A program made the position numbers and the translations under genes. A model generated the notes under the pieces. It was not told the origin of the DNA. It saw only the letters and a program-made list of their open reading frames with translations, and ran no database searches. A stretch of 6,161 bases of DNA from Nitratireductor sp. (lineage in GTDB: Bacteria; Pseudomonadota; Alphaproteobacteria; Rhizobiales; Rhizobiaceae), in NCBI GenBank assembly GCA_020441735.1, contig JAGRLQ010000376.1, positions 1 through 6,161 of the forward strand. The letters are read 5' to 3'. Shown here piece after piece: positions 1 through 4,858 of the stretch; the first letter of the stretch is position 1, and every line of letters starts with the position of its first letter.

Positions 1-1
1 C

Positions 2-346
2 GCCATCGGCCGGGCGCTGATGTCCCGCCCCACCACCATCCTGCTGGACGAACCCTCCATGGGGCTCGCACCGCAGCTCGTCGAGGAGATCTTCGAGATC
101 GTCAAGAACCTCAACGAAAACGAGGGCGTTTCCTTCCTGCTCGCCGAGCAGAACACCAACATCGCGCTCAAATACGCCACCTACGGCTATATCCTCGAAT
201 CCGGCCGCGTGGTAATGGACGGTGAAGCCAAACAGCTGCGCGAGAACGAGGACGTCAAGGAATTCTACCTCGGGGTCGGCGGCGAGGGGCGCAAATCCTT
301 CCGCGATGTGAAGCACTACAAGCGCCGCAAACGCTGGCTGGCGTAA
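2..346 (+). CDS. LivF-type ABC transporter ATP-binding protein, C-terminal part (5' end outside window)
   Basis: This is the C-terminal 114 residues of a cytoplasmic ATPase that would power a branched-chain-amino-acid-type (HAAT/Liv) ABC importer. The reading frame is open from base 2, so the true start and the Walker A and most signature residues lie upstream. Visible are the end of the signature helix (AIGRALMSRP), Walker B and D-loop (ILLDEPSMGLAP), and LLAEQN, where the usual H-loop histidine is replaced by Gln as is normal for LivF proteins. The tail is long and basic (RKSFRDVKHYKRRKRWLA) beyond the usual FYLG ending. The next gene starts 36 bases downstream on the same strand. A PaaK-like acyl-CoA ligase homologue lies at the end of the same gene run, so the substrate may be an organic or aromatic acid rather than leucine; that substrate is inference. 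The internal ATG at base 20 is not the start, because conserved signature residues precede it. Confidence 0.92.
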   Translation, partial: AIGRALMSRPTTILLDEPSMGLAPQLVEEIFEIVKNLNENEGVSFLLAEQNTNIALKYATYGYILESGRVVMDGEAKQLRENEDVKEFYLGVGGEGRKSFRDVKHYKRRKRWLA

Positions 347-382
347 CACGCAAACGCGCAGGGAACGCGCATCAGGGGTTCA

Positions 383-985
383 ATGGCGGATCAGCCGGGA
401 AAAGCGTCTGATGGCTCCTCAAATGGCAGCCCGCGAGGAAGCAATGGCGCATTCAACGGATCGGGCGGTGTGGTTGTCCCCTTTCCGGGAGCCGCTGAAG
501 CCCGCGCGCACGAAGTAATCGGCGACACCGGTACCAATCAGTTCCGCTATCATCGTGAGAGCTTTCAACGAACGCTTGCAATCGCCATTGGCCTGACGCT
601 GGCGGTTTGCGGGCTGGTCTGGCTGCTACTTGGCATTTACGGCGTGCGCCAGATGAATCTGCTGACGTTACTCACCGGCCTCATCTTCTTTGCCTTCATC
701 TCGGCGCGCATGCTGGCGCGCTATTTCCGCAACGAGGTCATTCTTGCCGTGCAGCCGACTGGCCTGTTCGATGCCCGTATCGGCGATGACGTCCTGCCCT
801 GGGATTCAATCCGCGAACTCGTACTGGTGCGCCGCGAGCAGGACTATTCCCTCCGGATTGTTCTTTGGGGCAGCAAGGGCGCAACGGCGCCAACCCATGA
901 GGTCAATCTGACGGCGCTTGAGGGCGGCGCGCAACCGGTGCTGGAGGCAATCAGTTCCTACAAACCGGTAAGAATGGAGCGCTGA
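383..985 (+). CDS. Hypothetical two-helix membrane protein with possible PH-like C-terminal domain
   Basis: A 200-residue protein that I cannot assign to a named family. Residues 9-29 are a low-complexity Gly/Ser/Asn stretch, presumably a disordered cytoplasmic tail. Two hydrophobic segments follow at about 65-87 and 92-111, separated by a short polar turn, giving a helical hairpin. After the second segment, residues 117-163 read as alternating strands with a pattern (AVQPTGLFDARIGDDVLPW, then DSIRELVLVR) reminiscent of bacterial PH-like domains found behind two-helix hairpins; this is an inferred resemblance. The ATG at 383 is preceded by AGGGG at 374-378, a usable if close ribosome binding site. 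It lies 36 bases after the LivF-type gene and 8 bases before the zinc peptidase gene, so it is probably co-transcribed and translationally coupled to the peptidase. It could be a membrane partner of that peptidase. The function is unknown. Confidence 0.78.
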   Translation: MADQPGKASDGSSNGSPRGSNGAFNGSGGVVVPFPGAAEARAHEVIGDTGTNQFRYHRESFQRTLAIAIGLTLAVCGLVWLLLGIYGVRQMNLLTLLTGLIFFAFISARMLARYFRNEVILAVQPTGLFDARIGDDVLPWDSIRELVLVRREQDYSLRIVLWGSKGATAPTHEVNLTALEGGAQPVLEAISSYKPVRMER

Positions 986-993
986 CAAGCACA

Positions 994-1680
994 ATGGGTC
1001 TGCTGGTTGTCATCGGTGTCGTGCTTCTGGGAGCAGTGATCTTCCTGCCGCAATACTGGGTGCAGCATGTCATAAGAAAACACGGCATTGACCGGCCCGA
1101 TCTTCCGGGCACTGGTGGCGAACTCGCCGAGCATCTTGTCGATGAACTGCAACTGACCGGCGTCGGTGTCGAAACCACCGAGAAGGGCGATCATTACGAT
1201 CCCGCGACGCGTTCCGTGCGCCTGCTGGATCAACACCATCAGGGGCGCACGCTGGCTGCCGTTGCCATTGCTGCCCATGAGGTCGGTCATGCCATCCAGC
1301 ATCATCGCGGCGAACGACTGCTTGCCGTCCGGCAGGAACTCGCCCGCTTTGCCGCCGCGTCCGATGTGGTAGCCTCGATTTTCTTCTTTGCGGCACCGGT
1401 TCTCGGCCTCGTGGCGCGCACGCCGCTTGCCTTTTTCGGCCTGGTTGCCTTCGGTGTTGCCCTGCTGGCAATCCGCGTCGTGGTTCACTTGGTCACCCTG
1501 CCGGTCGAATACGATGCCAGCTTCAACAAGGCCTTGCCCATTCTCGAACAGGGCGGTTATCTCAAGCCCGAAGACATGCCGGCAGTCCGCCAGGTGCTGA
1601 AGGCTGCGGCGCTGACCTATGTGGCCGGCGCGCTGGTCAGTCTGCTTGATCTGGCCCGCTGGATACGCATCCTGCGATGA
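994..1680 (+). CDS. YugP-type membrane zinc metallopeptidase
   Basis: A 228-residue integral membrane protein of the YugP/Zn_peptidase_2 family (neutral zinc metallopeptidase, related to HtpX-like M48 enzymes); the native substrate is not known for the family. The zinc site is visible: HEVGH at residues 95-99 (His95 and His99 as ligands, Glu96 as catalytic base) and a downstream LPVEYDAS with Glu172 as probable third ligand. Hydrophobic segments lie at about 3-18, 125-141, 145-168 and 205-220, matching the family layout, and the length is close to the usual ~225-230. The ATG at 994 has no strong ribosome binding site, but the upstream stop codon is only 8 bases away, suggesting translational coupling. 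It sits between a transporter ATPase and a PaaK-like gene, which is not an obvious pathway context. A role in membrane protein quality control is plausible but inferred. All key residues are present, so it should be active. Confidence 0.92.
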   Translation: MGLLVVIGVVLLGAVIFLPQYWVQHVIRKHGIDRPDLPGTGGELAEHLVDELQLTGVGVETTEKGDHYDPATRSVRLLDQHHQGRTLAAVAIAAHEVGHAIQHHRGERLLAVRQELARFAAASDVVASIFFFAAPVLGLVARTPLAFFGLVAFGVALLAIRVVVHLVTLPVEYDASFNKALPILEQGGYLKPEDMPAVRQVLKAAALTYVAGALVSLLDLARWIRILR

Positions 1681-1695
1681 AACCGGTTTAACTGC

Positions 1696-1700
1696 GGAGG
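1696..1700 (+). promoter_or_regulatory. Strong ribosome binding site deciding the start of the PaaK-like gene
   Basis: GGAGG lies 8 bases before the ATG at 1709, close to ideal spacing. The open frame extends back to an ATG at 1619 inside the peptidase gene, but that stretch encodes no family-like sequence. The site therefore supports the start at 1709, giving the family-typical N-terminus MTKYFDELETRDP. Confidence 0.85.
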
Positions 1701-1708
1701 AAATTTTC

Positions 1709-2953
1709 ATGACGAAATATTTCGATGAACTTGAAACACGCGACCCCAAGGCCCGCGAGCGTGCGCTGTTCCGGAAACTGCCGAAGTTTCTGGCCGAGGC
1801 CAGGGAGATCTGCCCGGCCTGGAAACAGCGGCTGAGGAAAGTGGACCCTGCGAAAATCGGCAGCCGCAGCGCGCTTGCCGGGCTTCCCGTTCTGCGCAAG
1901 GGCGAGTTGATGGAAGCCCAGGCGAAGAAACCGCCGCTTGGCGGTTTTGCCAATCCGGCGGCACTGGAAGGTACCCGCTATTTCATGTCGCCCGGTCCGG
2001 TCTGGGAACCCCAGCCGCCAGGGCTTGATCCCTGGCTTGGCGCGCGCGCCTTTCATGCCGCAGGCATCGGCAAGGGCGATCTGGTGCACTGCGCGCTGTC
2101 TTTTCACCTGACGCCGGGTGGCTTCATTCTCGATGCCGGCGCAAGGGCGGCAGGTGCCAATGTCTTTCCGGCCGGGGTAGGCGCCACCGAACAGCAGGTC
2201 GAGGCCGCCGCTGCCATCCGCCCCACCGCCTATGCCGGAACGCCGGACTATCTCAAGACCCTGCTCGACAAGGCTGCGGAGATGGGCAGGGATCTTTCCT
2301 CAATCAAAAAGGCTGTTGTCTCGGGCGGTGCGCTTTTCCCGTCGATGCGCGATGAATATCGCGAGCGCGGCGTCAAGGTGCTGCAATGCTATGCAACCGC
2401 TGACCTCGGCGTCATCGCCTATGAAAGCAGCCACCGCGGCAAGCCCTTGCCCGGCATGCTGGTCAATGAGGATCTGATTGTCGAGATCGTCCGCCCCGGC
2501 ACGGATGATCCCGTCGCGCCCGGCGAAGTCGGCGAACTGGTGGTAACGAACTTCAACACCGCCTATCCGCTGATCCGTTTCGGTACCGGTGATCTTTCCG
2601 CCGTGCTGGATGAACCGTCACCCTGCGGGCGCACCAATATGCGCATCAAGGGCTGGATGGGCCGTGCCGACCAGCGCACCAAGATCAAGGGTATGTTCGT
2701 CGATCCCAAACAGGTCGATGACGTGGTCAAGGCCTCGAAAGGCGTTGCCCGCGCAAGGCTGGTGGTCGCCCGCAAGGGCTCTGCTGATGCCATGGTATTG
2801 CAGGTGGAGCCGGAACGCGGCGCAAATCCCGATACGACGGCTATCGCCAAAACACTCACCGCTGTCACCAAGCTCAAGGGCGAGGTGGTGCTGGCCGAGA
2901 ACCTGCCCAATGACGGCAAGGTGATCGACGATACCCGCGACTATTCGAAATAG
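1709..2953 (+). CDS. PaaK-like acyl-CoA ligase homologue (ANL superfamily) lacking the canonical P-loop
   Basis: A 414-residue cytoplasmic protein of the phenylacetate-CoA ligase-like branch of the ANL superfamily, whose members adenylate a carboxylic acid and then form its CoA thioester. The N-terminus (YFDELETRDPKARERAL) is typical of PaaK. Later motifs are recognisable: CYATADLG at 227-234, RFGTGD at 290-295 (ribose-binding Asp295), the hinge region GRADQRTKIKG from 318, and NDGKVIDD at 401-408, where Lys404 is placed like the catalytic C-terminal lysine. The Ser/Thr/Gly-rich ATP phosphate-binding loop (SSGTTG in PaaK) is not found; the corresponding place reads FMSPGPVWEP around Ser94. 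This seems to be a trait of a subfamily found beside Liv-type transporters rather than decay, since the frame is intact; that is from memory and inference. It follows the peptidase gene by 28 bases in the same run as the LivF-type gene. The substrate cannot be told, and whether it still adenylates is uncertain. Confidence 0.85.
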   Translation: MTKYFDELETRDPKARERALFRKLPKFLAEAREICPAWKQRLRKVDPAKIGSRSALAGLPVLRKGELMEAQAKKPPLGGFANPAALEGTRYFMSPGPVWEPQPPGLDPWLGARAFHAAGIGKGDLVHCALSFHLTPGGFILDAGARAAGANVFPAGVGATEQQVEAAAAIRPTAYAGTPDYLKTLLDKAAEMGRDLSSIKKAVVSGGALFPSMRDEYRERGVKVLQCYATADLGVIAYESSHRGKPLPGMLVNEDLIVEIVRPGTDDPVAPGEVGELVVTNFNTAYPLIRFGTGDLSAVLDEPSPCGRTNMRIKGWMGRADQRTKIKGMFVDPKQVDDVVKASKGVARARLVVARKGSADAMVLQVEPERGANPDTTAIAKTLTAVTKLKGEVVLAENLPNDGKVIDDTRDYSK

Positions 2954-2987
2954 GGTTCAGGCGCTATCACCTTCCACCGCCTTGCCG
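2914..2987. repeat. Overlapping inverted repeats across two convergent gene ends
   Basis: CGGCAAGG (2914-2921) is the reverse complement of CCTTGCCG (2980-2987), and AAGGTGAT (2918-2925) of ATCACCTT (2966-2973). The left arms overlap, so the two pairings exclude each other. A small hairpin, CTATT/AATAG with a three-base loop, sits at 2941-2953 on the PaaK-like stop codon. No T-run follows on either strand, so a bidirectional terminator is only a possibility. Confidence 0.35.
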
Positions 2988-4165
2988 AACAGGGCAATGG
3001 CAACGCCGAGCAGCGCCAGTAATCCGTAGAAGATGGCGAGCGGAAACCTGCGACTGCGCCATGCGCCGACCGCGGCAATACCCGCCTGCAAGGCGTAATA
3101 GATCGCAAAAGCGCGCGATGCGTAGCTGATGATCTCGAAGACATTCAGCGTCCAGGTGAGCGCCAGGCCGATGACGGCGAGCAAGGCATAGGCCATGCGG
3201 GCGCTGATGCGGTCTTTCGTCAATTCGCTGATCAGTCCGCCGGATCCCCCGGTATCGGCGACAGCGGCACTGAACTGGGCCGACAGGGCTGCGGCTACCA
3301 GCAGGCCGGGCAGCACCGGTGCGACGATGCCCAGCATGTCGACGATGGCGGTCTCGTTGAGTTCCAGTTCGCCGCGCTGAAAGACAAAAGCGAACAGGAG
3401 GATGTAGGCCATGTAGATGGCGGTCGACAGCCATTGTGCCCAGCGCATGGAACGGATGCGGGTTTCAGCATCATAGGTGCCGCCCAGATAACGCGAGGTC
3501 TCGAAGCCCTGCACGGTCACGATCAGCCCGAAACCGAGGGTGATCGCCGCCCAACCGGTCAGTTCCGGCGGGTTGAAGACGAGGTTGCTGCTTGCAGCCT
3601 TCTGCCCGAAATAATGGCCGAGCCCGACCAGCAGGCCTGCAATGATGGCGAGCTTTGCGGTCACCGAGACATATTCGAGATGCTCGAGCGACTTGAAGCC
3701 GCGTGTCCAGCCGACATAGACGATGACGGCAAAAACCGCGCTGGTAACCGTTTTTGCCGCGAAGGGATTGTTGACCTCCGTCAGGCTGACGGCGAAGGCG
3801 CCGAACAGGTTGAGGTAATAGGCAACCGAAATCACATAGGCGAAACCGAGCGACCAGGAGGCAATCGTCTCGATGGTTTCAGCGGCAGGGCTGCGCTGGT
3901 GGTCCATCTTGTCGATGCGGGCGATGTTGAAGCGCAGGGCAGAGCCGTAGAAGTAGGCGGCAACGCACAGCGCCAGCATGACGAGCGGCGCGTATTTCCC
4001 GTAGGACGCATCGAGGATCGGCCCCAGAACCAGAAACCCGCTGCCAATGATCGAGGCAAGCGGCGTGGTCATCGCCTGCCACGTAGTGGAACCATGTACC
4101 CTGGGCGACCACAGGATGAGCGCTGCGACGAGAACCGCGGCAACAATGGCGATGTCGAGGATCAT
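2957..4165 (-). CDS. Polytopic permease resembling the APC (amino acid) superfamily, linked to putR
   Basis: A 402-residue membrane protein with about twelve hydrophobic segments, roughly at 3-20, 35-51, 59-78, 103-124, 138-154, 167-185, 205-220, 243-262, 280-302, 323-341, 343-367 and 374-394. Two places resemble APC-superfamily transporters: SIIGSGFLVLGP at 38-49, like the unwound helix-1 motif, and VQGFETSRYLGG at 218-229, like the GFE element of helix 6, followed by a charged loop. It is shorter than most APC permeases (about 450-500) and is not PutP, the usual sodium/proline symporter. The ATG at 4165 is preceded only by a weak AGGCAGG-like site. Its start is 36 bases after the putR stop codon, so it is probably co-transcribed with putR. 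A role in uptake of proline or a related amino acid is inferred from this position alone. The stop codon is three bases from that of the convergent PaaK-like gene. Confidence 0.78.
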   Translation of the reverse strand: MILDIAIVAAVLVAALILWSPRVHGSTTWQAMTTPLASIIGSGFLVLGPILDASYGKYAPLVMLALCVAAYFYGSALRFNIARIDKMDHQRSPAAETIETIASWSLGFAYVISVAYYLNLFGAFAVSLTEVNNPFAAKTVTSAVFAVIVYVGWTRGFKSLEHLEYVSVTAKLAIIAGLLVGLGHYFGQKAASSNLVFNPPELTGWAAITLGFGLIVTVQGFETSRYLGGTYDAETRIRSMRWAQWLSTAIYMAYILLFAFVFQRGELELNETAIVDMLGIVAPVLPGLLVAAALSAQFSAAVADTGGSGGLISELTKDRISARMAYALLAVIGLALTWTLNVFEIISYASRAFAIYYALQAGIAAVGAWRSRRFPLAIFYGLLALLGVAIALFGKAVEGDSA

Positions 4166-4201
4166 CGCCCGCCTGCCTTTGCTGAACAGCTTCCGGCTTC
4201 T

Positions 4202-4681
4202 TCAGCCATTGCCGTCCTCCCGGATCAGTACGGGGTCCAGCCCCTTCTTGTCGACGACGGTTTCCATCACGGCATAACTGTGGGTTGAAGCGACACCGGG
4301 CAGCGCGCCGATGTGATCGCCCAGCACCTTTCGATAATGCGCCATGTCTCTTGTGCGCACCTTGAGCAGATAGTCGAAATCGCCGGCAATCATGTGACAG
4401 CTTTCGATCTCCGGCAGACGCCTTGCTGCTGCATTGAAGCGGTCAAGCACATCGGTGGTGGTGCGCTCCAGCTTTACCTGGACGAAGGCGACGTGGGGAT
4501 AGCCGAGCCGCACCACATCAAGTTCGGCATGGTATCCCCTGATCAGCCCGTCCTTTTCCAGCCGCCGGATGCGCTCGGTGCACGGCGTCTTCGACAGGCC
4601 GACCAGTTCGGAAAGCTCGGTCACCGAAATTCGGCCCTTTGCCTGCAGGGTCTTCAGAATGTTCCGGTCGATCCGGTCCAT
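4202..4681 (-). CDS. putR: Lrp/AsnC-family proline-responsive regulator PutR
   Basis: A 159-residue DNA-binding regulator. The N-terminal winged helix-turn-helix (about residues 1-55; MDRIDRNILKTLQ, then ISVTELSELVGLSKTPC as the HTH and ERIRRLEKDGLI) is followed by an Lrp/AsnC ligand-binding RAM domain (about 65-145) with the conserved GDFDYLLKV. Length is normal for the family. It is divergent from putA, the arrangement described for Agrobacterium PutR, an Lrp-like protein that activates putA in response to proline; the name rests on homology plus this arrangement. I chose the ATG at 4681, which has AAAGG a few bases upstream and gives the usual MDxIDxxIL start. A TTG at 4699 would add six residues (MRAKAA) but has no good ribosome binding site. 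The APC-like permease gene follows after 36 bases and is likely in the same operon. It probably acts as an oligomer wrapping the region 4682-4858. Confidence 0.92.
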   Translation of the reverse strand: MDRIDRNILKTLQAKGRISVTELSELVGLSKTPCTERIRRLEKDGLIRGYHAELDVVRLGYPHVAFVQVKLERTTTDVLDRFNAAARRLPEIESCHMIAGDFDYLLKVRTRDMAHYRKVLGDHIGALPGVASTHSYAVMETVVDKKGLDPVLIREDGNG

Positions 4682-4726
4682 GGCTGCCTTTGCTCGCAAT
4701 CCGGAAAACAGGTCACTGGATAGTGA

Positions 4727-4758
4727 AATACGCTACAATACAAGAAAAATACAGGAAA
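4727..4758. repeat. Helically phased AATAC repeats with A-tracts
   Basis: AATAC occurs at 4727, 4737 and 4748, steps of 10 and 11 bases, about one helical turn each. The last two belong to a near-perfect 11-base tandem repeat (AATACAAGAAA then AATACAGGAAA). A-runs at 4745-4749 and 4756-4761 keep the same phase, so the DNA is probably curved. Lrp-family proteins favour such phased, bendable sites, so this is a good candidate PutR contact region. Confidence 0.6.
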
Positions 4759-4773
4759 AAAGATTAGGTAGAA

Positions 4774-4783
4774 ATGATATCAT
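4774..4783. promoter_or_regulatory. Perfect 10-bp palindrome ATGATATCAT, candidate operator or -10 region
   Basis: ATGATATCAT reads identically on both strands and lies 75 bases before the putA start. It could be a half-site pair for the dimeric PutR. Alternatively its TATCAT (4778-4783) could be the putA -10 element, though no matching -35 is seen 17 bases upstream. The palindrome is certain; the role is a guess. Confidence 0.4.
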
Positions 4784-4791
4784 AGGGCAAT

Positions 4792-4815
4792 TGCAGGGTA
4801 ATCCGTCGCCCTGCA
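4792..4815. repeat. Inverted repeat with 7-bp arms upstream of putA
   Basis: TGCAGGG (4792-4798) and CCCTGCA (4809-4815) are exact reverse complements separated by ten bases. An 8-bp palindrome GCAATTGC (4787-4794) overlaps its left arm. It may be a protein-binding dyad or a hairpin in the putA leader RNA, about 44 bases before the start codon. There is no T-run, so it is not a usual terminator. Confidence 0.45.
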
Positions 4816-4858
4816 TGATCAATTTCCATGTTGCCATCCATCTCAGGGAGAAGTGGCC

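Larger units (their letters stand above)
4682..4858. promoter_or_regulatory. Divergent putR-putA control region
   Basis: This 177-base gap must hold the promoters for both putR (leftward) and putA (rightward). Its middle, about 4721-4792, is strikingly AT-rich compared with the flanking genes. It contains phased AATAC repeats with A-tracts, a 10-bp palindrome, a 7-bp-arm inverted repeat, and a small TCACT/AGTGA dyad at 4713-4726. I see no convincing -35/-10 pair for putA, which fits an activator-dependent promoter. From the known role of PutR in Agrobacterium, the region is expected to bind PutR; the exact sites are inference. Confidence 0.75.

Noticed and set aside
353..371. Direct repeat of AACGCGCA at 353-360 and 364-371 between the first two genes.
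   Set aside because: Short and low in complexity within a GC-rich gap; there is no further copy and no reason to call it an attachment site or operator.
1619..1708. An earlier ATG for the PaaK-like gene.
   Set aside because: It lies inside the peptidase gene and would add 30 residues that look like frame-shifted peptidase sequence; the start at 1709 has GGAGG at ideal spacing.
958..1953. A 331-codon open frame on the minus strand.
   Set aside because: It overlaps the peptidase and PaaK-like genes, which have clear motifs on the plus strand; its translation is Arg/Gln/His-rich antisense sequence with no start signal of note.
3434..4288. A 284-codon open frame on the plus strand.
   Set aside because: It is antisense to the permease and the end of putR, with a polar, low-hydrophobicity composition expected of the complement of membrane helices and no recognised motif.
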